A stretch of 64,000 nt of DNA, taken from positions 1-64,000 of the forward strand of contig CAZNRD010000005.1 of the NCBI GenBank assembly GCA_964575425.1, read 5' to 3'. Position 1 is the first letter of the stretch. Each line of letters begins with the position of its first letter. The stretch is from DATEAV01 sp964575425. GTDB taxonomy: Bacteria; Chloroflexota; Anaerolineae; Anaerolineales; E44-bin32. Shown here piece by piece: positions 24,962 to 33,475 of the stretch. The notes under the pieces are model-generated. The model was not told where the DNA came from. It ran no database searches and saw only the letters and a program-made list of their open reading frames with translations. A program made the position numbers and the translations under genes.

Positions 24962-26938
24962 ATGACTGCCGTCTCTGGGACCGTGGCCATCCTGGGCCTG
25001 TCGTTTGCGGCCGGCATTGACGTTGGGCGAGCAGCCTGGGGAACTGGAGACTGGATTGGCCGATTCTCCCTAAGCTGGGGGCTTGGCTTTCTGGCTTTCG
25101 CGCTTGTCGTGCTCTTGGTGAATCTGTTGGTCTTGAGCGCTATATGGTTGCCAGGCCGCCTGGGGGAAGCACTGCTGAAAACGGGCCAGGGGCTCTCTCG
25201 CCTTGAGGCGCTCCGCGTGCCCGCCACGACCGCTCTTGTCCTGCTGCCCGGCTTGCTCGTGTACTACACTCCGGTGGGCAGCCTGTTTCCGAGTCTTTGG
25301 GTGCGGGCCTTTCTTCTTGTGGCATGCATCGTGCTGGCGACTCTTCTTGGCTGTGGAACACAGTCCGAGGCGCGGTTCCCAAGATTCGCGACAGTGGCAC
25401 TGGGAACCGGTGCTGCCCTTGTCCTGGCCCGTGAGTTCTCAACGGTGACCGATTACCCATTCTCTCTCAGTTGGTCTGAAGGGAATCGGCTCTGGGACTA
25501 CTCCCTCATGTTCGGTCGGGATCGCTACATTGTCCGGCCGGGTGAGGAAGTGTCAGCCTACATCTCGCCCGGGCGGCAAGTTCTTTGGGGATTGGTGTTT
25601 CTGGTTCCGGGGGCATCGATCGTCCTGGTGCGCCTGTGGAATGCCTTCCTGCTAACGGCCCCGTATGCGCTCCTGGGGTGGTTGGCAGTGCGTGGAGAGA
25701 AGAGGCCCAGGGATTTCCCCTTGATGATGACCTTTATGGCCTGGAGTCTGCTCTTTCTGTCTCAGGGCCCCATCTACACACCCTTGATCTTGTGTGCAAT
25801 CATCGTGGCATTGGCCGTCCGATTGCGACATGCTGGCCTTGGAGCCCTCCTGGTAGCTGCAGCCTCGTACTATGCATTCGTCTCTCGGTGGACATGGATG
25901 CTTGCACCAGGCATTTGGGGAGCCCTGCTGAGCATCTTGCGGGAGCCGCTCGTGGTGGCTGGGGGTTGGAGATGGAGAGGCTTCAGAAGGGCAGCCGCCT
26001 TCGCGCTCGCCGGGGTGGCTGGCGGTTGGGTGGTGCCAGTCACAATTGCCCAGCTGGGCCAGGGTTCAAGCTCCGCGGTGGTAGATGTGAGTGCTGCGTT
26101 GACGCGCCAGCCCCTGCTATGGTACAGGCTGCTTCCCAATCCGACTTACAGCCCAGGCATTGCCCTGGGGCTGGTCCTGGCAGCTGGCCCGGTGATGGCT
26201 GCGTGGACATGGCTGTGGCGGAGAAGGGCGTGGAAACTGGATCTATGGCAGTTGGCAGCGCTGCTGGCTGTCCTCGTCGGTTTCCTCACGGCGGGCCTTG
26301 TTGCCAGCGCAAAAATCGGAGGTGGGAGCAACCTGCACAACCTGGACATGTTCTTGACGACGGTTGTGCTTGTCGCGGCCACCATTGTGCGGCAGCCGGA
26401 AGGCAGGGCTTCGGTCGATCTTCTTCTCAAGGAGCCGACTGGGCGTCGATTGACAACTTTGGCGCTGGTCGTGCCAATGCTCCTTGTGATCAGCGGGGGT
26501 GGGCCACTGGACCTGCCCAGCCAGGAAGTGGCACAGCAGGCGCTCGCGCTAATCCGCAAGGAGGTGAGGGAAGCTTCCCGCGCTGGCGAGGTCCTGTTCT
26601 ATGATCAGCGCCAACTGCTGACCTTCGGATTCGTCCAGGATGTGCCGCTTGTCCCCGCGTACGAGAAGAAGTACATGGCCGACCAGGCGCTCGCCGGCGA
26701 CCTAAGCTTCTTTGAGCCGTTCTATACGGACCTGGCGCGACACCGGTTCTCGTTGATCGTCAGCCCACCTCTGGAGACAACCTGGCAGGAGGACCATCCA
26801 TTCAGCGAAGAAGACGAAGCTCAGGTGCGGTTCCTCTACCTGCCGATGGCGGAGCACTACGCACCGGTTGTCCGCCTGGACGCGGTGGGGGTCTGGTTGT
26901 TGCGGCCGCGGGGTGGTGAGGGCCAGGAAGGTCCCTGA
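24962..26938 (+). CDS. Polytopic GT-C-like membrane protein, first of a tandem pair
   Basis: A 658-residue protein. About five N-terminal hydrophobic segments are followed by a loop with DYPFSLSWSEGNRLWDYSL, then more helices, SAKIGGGSNLHNLDMFL, and a C-terminal soluble domain with FYDQRQLLTFGF and VGVWLLRPR. The same motifs in the same order occur in the next gene, so they are duplicates. The SEGN loop acid is a candidate GT-C catalytic residue. Start at 24962 gives a hydrophobic N-terminus; the upstream open frame reads through intergenic DNA. No named family recognised. Confidence 0.7.
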   Translation: MTAVSGTVAILGLSFAAGIDVGRAAWGTGDWIGRFSLSWGLGFLAFALVVLLVNLLVLSAIWLPGRLGEALLKTGQGLSRLEALRVPATTALVLLPGLLVYYTPVGSLFPSLWVRAFLLVACIVLATLLGCGTQSEARFPRFATVALGTGAALVLAREFSTVTDYPFSLSWSEGNRLWDYSLMFGRDRYIVRPGEEVSAYISPGRQVLWGLVFLVPGASIVLVRLWNAFLLTAPYALLGWLAVRGEKRPRDFPLMMTFMAWSLLFLSQGPIYTPLILCAIIVALAVRLRHAGLGALLVAAASYYAFVSRWTWMLAPGIWGALLSILREPLVVAGGWRWRGFRRAAAFALAGVAGGWVVPVTIAQLGQGSSSAVVDVSAALTRQPLLWYRLLPNPTYSPGIALGLVLAAGPVMAAWTWLWRRRAWKLDLWQLAALLAVLVGFLTAGLVASAKIGGGSNLHNLDMFLTTVVLVAATIVRQPEGRASVDLLLKEPTGRRLTTLALVVPMLLVISGGGPLDLPSQEVAQQALALIRKEVREASRAGEVLFYDQRQLLTFGFVQDVPLVPAYEKKYMADQALAGDLSFFEPFYTDLARHRFSLIVSPPLETTWQEDHPFSEEDEAQVRFLYLPMAEHYAPVVRLDAVGVWLLRPRGGEGQEGP

Positions 26939-26940
26939 GC

Positions 26941-28701
26941 ATGGACCCGGCCGGCCTGGTCGTGCGCGGGCGTCTGGTGGAAATCGCCCGAGGATCATTG
27001 GCCGGTGCGGCGTTGCTCGCGCCGGCAGCGGCGATTCTCGGCCCAACCCGCGACTTGCTTCCTGACCTGACGGCCCGTTTGATCCTGGCCCTGGTTTGCG
27101 GCTGCACCGGCGGGTTGTTGATGCCCCTGCGGCGGATTCCACCCCTTGCGAGGGTTTGCCTCGGGGTGCTGCTCGTGACTGCTGTCGTCGCCCTGGGTCA
27201 ACCGCTCCAGATGTCTGTCGATTACCCCTTCTCCCTGACCTGGTCTGAGGGAAACCATCTGTGGGCCAGTTCGCTGTACTTCAAACGTGCGCAGTACGAC
27301 GTTGTCGGCGATTGGGGAATTCCTCCGTATGCCACCTCCGGGCTGTATGTCTTGGAAGGCCTGCCTTTCCTGATCCCCGGCGTGGGCATCGCCTGGCTTC
27401 GTCTCTGGACGGAGGGATTGCTCGTCCTCCCACCCCTTGGCCTGGCAATCCTGGCCTTCTCTGGACGGGATCTGCGCCTGACGTTTGCTTTCCGAGCTTG
27501 CCTTGTCCTGTGGGGTTGCTTGTTTCTGCTCCAACCACGAAGCTACGCGCCGCTCGTTCTGTCTGCCATGCTTGTGGTCGCCGCAGGCGCTCGAGGCTCC
27601 TTTCGCCCCCTCGCCTGGGCAACCGGGATCTCCACGTTCTACCTGGGCCTCAGCCGGTGGTTCTGGATGGCCGGGCCGCCAGCCTGGGCAGTGACAATAC
27701 TCCTGTTCCGTGAACCTGGGCTAGACCCTGGCGGTCTCTCGGGTCGATTTCTCCGCCGCGCGCTGGCGGCGATCGCCGCCGCCGGCCTTGGGTTTCTGGC
27801 TGCCGTCGCCTGGGCGGCGCTCGTCGAGCATCGTTCGCTCTTCCTCTACCTGACCACCCTGCGTCATCCGCTCCTTGGCTATCGCCTGCTGCCAAACGCG
27901 ACCTCCCCCTACGGGATCCTGCCATGGGTGCTGGTCGCTGTGGCTCCACTGGCCATGATCTTTGTCTGGATCGCCGCGACCGCCAGGCGGCGCGATTTTC
28001 TGCTGAAGCTTGGGCTCGTTGGGGTCTTCCTTGTTGGGTTCCTGGCCATGGGGCTGGTGGCCAGTGTCAAAATAGGAGGGGGTGACAACCTCCACAACCT
28101 GGACTTGCTCTTCGTCCACTTGCTGCTTGTTGCGTCTCTGACCGTCCGGAGCCCAGCGGGGGACATCCTGGCTCGGCCCCGCGATTGGCCGATGGTAGTG
28201 TACCCCCTGATTGCCGCAGCAGGATTCCTCCCGATCCTCCACGTCTTGAACGCGGTGAAGCCGATCGATCTCCCAAATGCCTGCGTTGCGGAGCAAAGCC
28301 TGCAGGTCGTTGCAGCGGAGGCGACACGGGCGGCCGGCCACGCGCCCGTCCTCTTTATCGCCCAGCGGCAGCTGCTCGCGTTCGGCCTTGTCCCCAGCGT
28401 CCCGCTGGTCATGGACCATGAGCTGGTGGACCTGATGGATCGGGCCATGGCGAATGATCAGGAGTACCTTCAGCAGTTCTACGCGGAGCTGGAGGCGGGT
28501 CGATACAGTCTCATCATCAGCGATCCCTTGCCCGTCGTTTGGCGTGGGCGTGCCTATGCCTTTGGAGAGGAGAATGATGCCTGGGTGGAGCGCGTGACGC
28601 TCCCGGTCTTGCAGTGGTATGAGCCTGTCCAGCGGCTCGATGAGGTTGGGGTCTGGCTCCTGCGGCCGCGGCAGACGGCGGCTGTCGGAGGCGCGCCGTA
28701 G
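26941..28701 (+). CDS. Polytopic GT-C-like membrane protein, second of a tandem pair
   Basis: A 586-residue paralogue of the preceding protein, two bases downstream. Shared motifs: DYPFSLTWSEGNHLWASSL, FLIPGVGIAWLRLW, SVKIGGGDNLHNLDLLF, FIAQRQLLAFGLVPSVPLV and the closing VGVWLLRPR. The N-terminal membrane block is shorter. Probably a membrane glycosyltransferase acting on polyprenyl-linked donors, but no activity can be assigned. Confidence 0.7.
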   Translation: MDPAGLVVRGRLVEIARGSLAGAALLAPAAAILGPTRDLLPDLTARLILALVCGCTGGLLMPLRRIPPLARVCLGVLLVTAVVALGQPLQMSVDYPFSLTWSEGNHLWASSLYFKRAQYDVVGDWGIPPYATSGLYVLEGLPFLIPGVGIAWLRLWTEGLLVLPPLGLAILAFSGRDLRLTFAFRACLVLWGCLFLLQPRSYAPLVLSAMLVVAAGARGSFRPLAWATGISTFYLGLSRWFWMAGPPAWAVTILLFREPGLDPGGLSGRFLRRALAAIAAAGLGFLAAVAWAALVEHRSLFLYLTTLRHPLLGYRLLPNATSPYGILPWVLVAVAPLAMIFVWIAATARRRDFLLKLGLVGVFLVGFLAMGLVASVKIGGGDNLHNLDLLFVHLLLVASLTVRSPAGDILARPRDWPMVVYPLIAAAGFLPILHVLNAVKPIDLPNACVAEQSLQVVAAEATRAAGHAPVLFIAQRQLLAFGLVPSVPLVMDHELVDLMDRAMANDQEYLQQFYAELEAGRYSLIISDPLPVVWRGRAYAFGEENDAWVERVTLPVLQWYEPVQRLDEVGVWLLRPRQTAAVGGAP

Positions 28702-28948
28702 ACACGACGGACGATCATCTGACCCCCAGTCGGGATTCAGGTGTCTGCCCGTATGCGGCCCAGCGGACGCTGGCAGGCGAGGCATTGCACCGTGGCTTCT
28801 GGGATCGCAGTCCTCCGCCCGTCCGTCTACCGAGTCTGGCGGCAGCGCCGTCGCCCCAGCCGCTGTGGGTGCTGTCCCCTTTCGGCAGCGCGCCCTGGCT
28901 GCTCAGCGCTGAGATCCGGTCCCACCTTGACCGGGGGCCGGAAGCCCC
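28702..28948. other. Intergenic stretch with an open frame lacking a good start
   Basis: Frame 3 is open from 28644 to a TGA at 28950-28952 that overlaps the GTG start of the next gene. It is G/C-rich at third positions, as coding sequence would be, but has no ATG and only a late TTG or GTG. No gene is called; it could be a degraded 3' end or leader. Confidence 0.3.
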
Positions 28949-29803
28949 GTGAACTGGTCCTACGTCGGTCTGCGGCTCGTGCGCCGCCTGCTGCCCAGGG
29001 CGTTAGCACGCCAGATGCTCGACGTCGGGTTCGTGCTCAAGCCCGGCCTCGAGACCGCCGAGCCGGCGCAGGCAGTCGAGCGCTATCGGGCGGCCCTGGG
29101 GGCAGCGGGCGTGTCACTTGCCGGAAAGGCCGTCCTGGTGTTCGGCTACGGTGGCGGATTTGGGGTGGGCGTGCTGCTGTTGCTCGCCGGGGCTGCGTCG
29201 GTGACGCTCTGTGACCGGTTTGCCAGGCCGAGCCGCCGCCGCAACCGACATTGGGTCGAAACGGCTCCGGAGTACTTTCACCCTAAGGAAGGGACGGTCT
29301 GTCCAGACCCAGATCGGCTCGAGCTGCTCCATGGGGACATACGCGAGATCGCCGGTGAGAAGGAGGCCAGGTTCGATATCGTCCTGTCCTCATCGGTCTT
29401 CGAGCACCTCGACGACGTGGACGGGGTCTGCGCAGCGTTGGCCGCTCTGACGCGCCGCAGCGGAGTTCATCTGCACTACATTGACGTTCGGGACCACTAC
29501 TTCCGCTGCCCGTTCGAGATGCTGACCTTCTCGGAATCAGTCTGGCGTCGTTTCCTGAACCCGGGGAGCAACCTGAACCGGCTGCGCCCCTGGGAGTATC
29601 GCTCGATCTTCGAACACTTGTTCGAGAGGGTGCGGCTTGAGGTTGTTCACTCCGAATGGGAGGCATTCCGGCATGCTCGTGCCCGGATACGGCCCGAGTA
29701 TCTCAGCGGGGATGAGGTCCTGGATGCGGCCGGCGTCGTCCAGGTCACGGCCTCGGGCCCTCGGAGCGAGGCGCCCTTGACCGGTCCTGTTCTGGGGTTA
29801 TAA
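28949..29803 (+). CDS. SAM-dependent methyltransferase-like protein
   Basis: A 284-residue protein. AVLVFGYGGGFGVGVLLLLAGAASVTLCDRF has the layout of a SAM-binding strand-loop-helix with a glycine-rich loop (GYGGGFG) and acidic Asp at the end of strand 2. Later come LLHGDIREI, FDIVLSSSVFEHLDD and a HYIDVRDHYF segment. The first 40 residues (MNWSYVGLRLVRRLLPRALARQ) are basic. GTG start; no strong ribosome-binding site. Its end contains the -35 region of the next promoter. Probably modifies a glycan; substrate unknown. Confidence 0.72.
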   Translation: MNWSYVGLRLVRRLLPRALARQMLDVGFVLKPGLETAEPAQAVERYRAALGAAGVSLAGKAVLVFGYGGGFGVGVLLLLAGAASVTLCDRFARPSRRRNRHWVETAPEYFHPKEGTVCPDPDRLELLHGDIREIAGEKEARFDIVLSSSVFEHLDDVDGVCAALAALTRRSGVHLHYIDVRDHYFRCPFEMLTFSESVWRRFLNPGSNLNRLRPWEYRSIFEHLFERVRLEVVHSEWEAFRHARARIRPEYLSGDEVLDAAGVVQVTASGPRSEAPLTGPVLGL

Positions 29804-29804
29804 T
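29777..29804 (+). promoter_or_regulatory. Promoter of the regulator-fcl-wzm-wzt unit
   Basis: TTGACC (29777-29782), 16-bp spacer, TATAAT (29799-29804). Expected start near 29811, about 20 bases before the regulator ATG. Same box spacing and operator placement as the gmd promoter. Confidence 0.8.
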
Positions 29805-29818
29805 TCAGCCACTGAATA
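29802..29818. promoter_or_regulatory. Inverted-repeat operator on the regulator promoter
   Basis: AATTCA-GCCAC-TGAATA, overlapping the -10 box and the expected start. Twelve of the twelve half-site positions match the gmd operator except the last base. Its location in front of the regulator gene suggests autoregulation. Confidence 0.7.
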
Positions 29819-29830
29819 TTAGAGGCAGGG

Positions 29831-30319
29831 ATGGGCGATCCGGGAATTGAGGCGCGGGACCTCGGTCTCCTGAATGAGATCGAACGGGACCCAGACACAA
29901 CCCAGGCCACGCTGGCCACCCAGCTTGGTGTTGCCGTTGGCACCGTCAACTGGCATCTCAAGCGGCTGATTGCCAAGGGCTACGTCAAGGTCAGGAGGGC
30001 TGAGCGCAGGAAACTGCGCTACATCCTTACGCCAGCCGGGATTGCGCTCAGGGCCAGGCTGACGGTGCAGTACGTGGATCGATCGATGGCGCTATACCGC
30101 CGGGTCCGGCAAGATGCACGGAAAGCGCTTTTGGCTGCGCGCCGTAAAGGCTACAACTCCATTCAGATCGATGGGCAGGGCGACGTTGCAGATGTCTGCC
30201 GTCTGACATGCCTGGAGCAGAGCATGCGGATCGTCGGGGATGGTCGAGAGCCGAACGTGGCGGTCATCGAAGTGCGCGGTGACACTGTCCTGCTGCGCGA
30301 GCCGGAAGGGCCTGCTTGA
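29831..30319 (+). CDS. Winged-helix regulator of the EPS-associated MarR type
   Basis: A 162-residue protein. Residues ~10-75 form a winged helix: DPDTTQATLATQLGVAVGTVNWHLKRLIAKGYVKV then a wing with RRKLRYILTPAGI, closely resembling the EPS-associated MarR-family regulators found in polysaccharide loci. Residues ~100-155 (ARRKGYNSIQIDGQGDVADVCRLTCLEQ...) are an extra C-terminal region, possibly a ligand-sensing domain. ATG with GGCAGGG upstream. It is followed 24 bases later by GDP-fucose synthase. An inverted repeat on its own promoter and on the gmd promoter is the likely binding site. Confidence 0.8.
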   Translation: MGDPGIEARDLGLLNEIERDPDTTQATLATQLGVAVGTVNWHLKRLIAKGYVKVRRAERRKLRYILTPAGIALRARLTVQYVDRSMALYRRVRQDARKALLAARRKGYNSIQIDGQGDVADVCRLTCLEQSMRIVGDGREPNVAVIEVRGDTVLLREPEGPA

Positions 30320-30343
30320 GGCGCGGCCGAGGAGCAAGAATAC

Positions 30344-31330
30344 ATGTCCCTGGTGAATGGGCATCGAGAGTACTGGCGGCACAAACGCGTGTGCGTGACC
30401 GGGGGCGCGGGTTTCCTCGGTTCGTATGTGCTGGAGAGGCTGGCGGAGCGCGGCGCCGAGAACGTCTTTGTGCCGAAGATTGAGGACTACAACCTGGTGA
30501 ATCCGGAGGACATCCGGCGCATGCTGCGCGATGCTCGTCCGGATATCATCCTTCACCTTGCAGCCCGTGTGGGAGGCATCGGTGCCAACCGTCTGCATCC
30601 CGCCGAATTTCTCTACGACAACCTGATGATGGGTGTCCAGCTGATGCACCAGGCTTGGCTGGCAGGCGTGGAAAAGCTTGTGGCCTTGGGGACGGTGTGT
30701 GCCTACCCGAAGTTCGCCGCGGTTCCATTCCGCGAGGAGAGCCTTTGGGATGGCTACCCGGAGGAGACCAACGCGCCGTATGGTATGGCCAAGAAGATGC
30801 TTCTTGTCCAGTCGCAGGCGTACCGGGAGCAGTACGGGTTCAACTCAATCTTCCTTATCCCGGTCAATCTCTATGGTCCAAGCGACAATTTCGATCTGGA
30901 GACGTCCCACGTCATCCCGGCACTGATCCGGAAGTGTGTTGAAGCGCGCGAGCGCGGAGAGGAGAAGGTTGTTGTCTGGGGTGATGGGTCCCCGACGCGC
31001 GAATTCCTATACGCCGCCGACGCGGCCGAAGGTATTGTGCTGGCAACCGAGGGCTACAACGACAGCCAGCCGGTGAACCTTGGCTCCGGGCAGGAGATCC
31101 GCATAAAGGATCTGGCGGAGATGATCGCTCGACTCACGGGCTTCGCGGGGAGGCTGATCTGGGACACAAACATGCCCAATGGGCAGCCGCGCCGCGCGTT
31201 GGATACTTCCCGAGCCGAGGCCCTCTTTGGCTTTCGCGCGCGCACGCCGCTCGAGGAGGGTTTGCGTGCGACGGTTGACTGGTATCTGCGCCACCGTCAT
31301 ACCCTGGTGAGGGGGGGCACGGCGGCATGA
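30344..31330 (+). CDS. fcl: GDP-L-fucose synthase (GDP-4-keto-6-deoxymannose epimerase-reductase)
   Basis: A 328-residue extended SDR. GGAGFLG (20-26), LHLAARVGGIGANRLHPAEF, catalytic Tyr146 and Lys150, and NLYGPSDNFDLETSHVIPALIRK are characteristic of GDP-L-fucose synthase. The usual GSSCIYP segment reads GTVCAYPK here, a variant at the Ser position. It converts the Gmd product (gene at 18038) to GDP-L-fucose using NADPH. It overlaps the Wzm gene by four bases. Confidence 0.92.
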   Translation: MSLVNGHREYWRHKRVCVTGGAGFLGSYVLERLAERGAENVFVPKIEDYNLVNPEDIRRMLRDARPDIILHLAARVGGIGANRLHPAEFLYDNLMMGVQLMHQAWLAGVEKLVALGTVCAYPKFAAVPFREESLWDGYPEETNAPYGMAKKMLLVQSQAYREQYGFNSIFLIPVNLYGPSDNFDLETSHVIPALIRKCVEARERGEEKVVVWGDGSPTREFLYAADAAEGIVLATEGYNDSQPVNLGSGQEIRIKDLAEMIARLTGFAGRLIWDTNMPNGQPRRALDTSRAEALFGFRARTPLEEGLRATVDWYLRHRHTLVRGGTAA

Positions 31331-32184
31331 GCGCGGCTGGTGGGTTTCGTCAGCCGGCCGGGTCGGAGCTTACATGCATCCGACCCACGCGCGGCTGGTC
31401 CGGGCTCGATCTGCGCGAACTGTGGCGCTACCGAGAGGTGGTCTACTTCCTGATCTGGCGAGATGTCAAGGTGCGCTACAAGCAGACGCTGCTGGGCGTG
31501 ATGTGGGCAATCCTCAAGCCTCTTCTCACAATGGTCATCTTCACCGTCATTTTCGCTGGCCTGGCGCGAATCCCCACTGACGATGCGCCGGGACCCTTGT
31601 TCTATCTTGCTGCCCTCATCCCGTGGGTGTTCTTTCAGGATGGTGTGAGCAAGGCTGGCACCAGCCTCGTTTCGAGTGCTCACTTGGTGACCCGTGTCTA
31701 TTTTCCGCGCTTGGCCATCCCGCTTGCCTCCGTTGTCGCTGGGCTTGTCGATGCGGGGCTTTCATTCCTGGTGCTGCTGGGAATGATGGCGCACTATGGG
31801 ATCTGGCCGTCATCTCCCGTGTGGACTCTGCCGCTGTTCCTGGGCTTGGCTCTTGTGACGGCTCTTGGCGTTGGCTTGTGGCTTTCGGCCGCAAACGTGA
31901 GCTATCGCGACGTCGGGTATGTCATCCCATTCCTGGTTCAGGTGTGGATGTACGCCTCCCCGGTGGTCTACTCAGCCTCGCTCATTCCTGAGGGACCATG
32001 GAGGATCCTCTACGGGCTCAACCCGATGGCTGGGGTGGTTCAGGGATTCCGGTGGGCACTGCTTGGAGCGGGGCCTCCTCCCTGGACATTGCTGGCAGTG
32101 TCCGCAGTGGTGGCAGTCCTGCTGTTGATCACTGGAACAGTGTACTTCCGCCGGGCCGAACGCACCTTTGCGGATGTTGTGTGA
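31327..32184 (+). CDS. wzm: ABC-2 polysaccharide export permease (Wzm)
   Basis: A 285-residue integral membrane protein of the ABC2_membrane family. An N-terminal cytoplasmic stretch has ELWRYREVVYFLIWRDVKVRYKQTLLGVMWAI, the family signature. Six membrane segments and YGLNPMAGVVQGFRWALLG near the end follow. With Wzt downstream it forms the ABC exporter for a completed lipid-linked glycan. Four-base overlap with fcl. Confidence 0.92.
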   Translation: MSAAGGFRQPAGSELTCIRPTRGWSGLDLRELWRYREVVYFLIWRDVKVRYKQTLLGVMWAILKPLLTMVIFTVIFAGLARIPTDDAPGPLFYLAALIPWVFFQDGVSKAGTSLVSSAHLVTRVYFPRLAIPLASVVAGLVDAGLSFLVLLGMMAHYGIWPSSPVWTLPLFLGLALVTALGVGLWLSAANVSYRDVGYVIPFLVQVWMYASPVVYSASLIPEGPWRILYGLNPMAGVVQGFRWALLGAGPPPWTLLAVSAVVAVLLLITGTVYFRRAERTFADVV

Positions 32185-32191
32185 TTCCTGG

Positions 32192-33475
32192 ATGGGTCCA
32201 GTGAGCGGCGTCGCCATTCGAGCGCAAGACCTGGGAAAGCGATATCGGATCGGACAGGCAATCCGTCGATACCGTACGCTGCGCGACGCGCTGGTCGAGA
32301 ATGCCGGGAGGGCCGTCCGTCGCCTGCGTGGGGCGGGGATCGATCGTGAGGGCACAATCTGGGCACTGAGGCACGCGACCTTTGAAGTGCGACAGGGCCA
32401 AGTCCTCGGCGTGATCGGCCGAAACGGGGCTGGCAAGAGCACCCTTCTCAAACTCCTCGCCCGGATCACGGAGCCTACGGAGGGGATGGCTGAAATCCAC
32501 GGTCGGGTGGGCTCGCTGCTTGAGGTTGGCACCGGCTTTCACCCTGAGCTCACCGGGCGGGAGAACATCTACTTGAACGGCGCCATTCTGGGAATGCGGC
32601 GGGGGGAGATCAGCCGAAAGTTTGACGAGATCGTGTCGTTTGCTGAAGTCGAGAAGTTCGTCGACACCCCGGTGAAACGCTACTCAAGCGGCATGTACCT
32701 GAGGCTGGCCTTTGCCGTCGCAGCACACCTCGAGCCGGAAATCCTGCTCGTCGACGAAGTTCTTGCAGTCGGTGACGCCGAATTCCAGCGCAAGTGCCTG
32801 GGTAAGATGAGCGCCGTTGCCCATGAAGGCCGGACTGTGCTGTTTGTGAGCCACAACATGTCGGCCATCGCGCGCCTGACGGAAGAGACGGTCGTGCTTG
32901 ACGGGGGTCAGATTGTGATGCGTGCGCCCAGCAGCCAGGCCGTGGACTTCTACATGACCTCTGGGCTGGGGAGGGAAGGGGAACGGTTGTGGCACGAGGA
33001 TGAGAGGGCGGCCCTGCTGGGGCCTTTTCGCCCGCTGGCCCTTCGCGTGCGGGATGGGAAAGGCCAGGCGACGGACCAGGTCGCATCGGCACGGCCATTC
33101 GACATCGAGTTTGAGTACATGCTTGAGCAGGACCTGGTCGGTCTGCGCGTGGGACTGTACCTGATGACCGGGCGTGGGGAGCCGGTGTTCACTTCCTTTG
33201 ACACGGACGATGCGACGAGATTCGAGAAGCTGCCGCAGCGCTCGGCGGGCCGCTACATCAGTCGCTGCCGCATCCCGCCAAACCTGCTGAACGAGGGCCG
33301 CTTCGTGCTGGGCGTCAACGCCAGTTCGTATCGGATGACGTCCTACTTTACGGAAGAGCAGGCGCTGACCTTCAACGTCGATGGTACGGGCGCGCCCGGG
33401 AGCCACTGGCCGGAGCTGCGCCAGGGCCCAATCCGCCCGGCCCTGGAATGGGAAATCGAGGAGCTCGATCGATGA
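32192..33475 (+). CDS. wzt: Polysaccharide export ATPase with C-terminal Wzt domain
   Basis: A 427-residue protein. Walker A GRNGAGKS (76-83), signature YSSGM (164-168), Walker B ILLVDE (184-189) and switch His221. Residues ~265-427 form an additional domain as in Wzt proteins that recognise a terminal modification of the glycan before export. GSLLEVGTGFHPELTGREN is typical of Wzt/TagH-type ATPases. Start taken as the ATG at 32192; ATG 32174 or GTG 32201 are possible. With Wzm it exports a glycan; the presence of methyltransferase and nonulosonate genes makes a capped chain plausible. Confidence 0.92.
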   Translation: MGPVSGVAIRAQDLGKRYRIGQAIRRYRTLRDALVENAGRAVRRLRGAGIDREGTIWALRHATFEVRQGQVLGVIGRNGAGKSTLLKLLARITEPTEGMAEIHGRVGSLLEVGTGFHPELTGRENIYLNGAILGMRRGEISRKFDEIVSFAEVEKFVDTPVKRYSSGMYLRLAFAVAAHLEPEILLVDEVLAVGDAEFQRKCLGKMSAVAHEGRTVLFVSHNMSAIARLTEETVVLDGGQIVMRAPSSQAVDFYMTSGLGREGERLWHEDERAALLGPFRPLALRVRDGKGQATDQVASARPFDIEFEYMLEQDLVGLRVGLYLMTGRGEPVFTSFDTDDATRFEKLPQRSAGRYISRCRIPPNLLNEGRFVLGVNASSYRMTSYFTEEQALTFNVDGTGAPGSHWPELRQGPIRPALEWEIEELDR

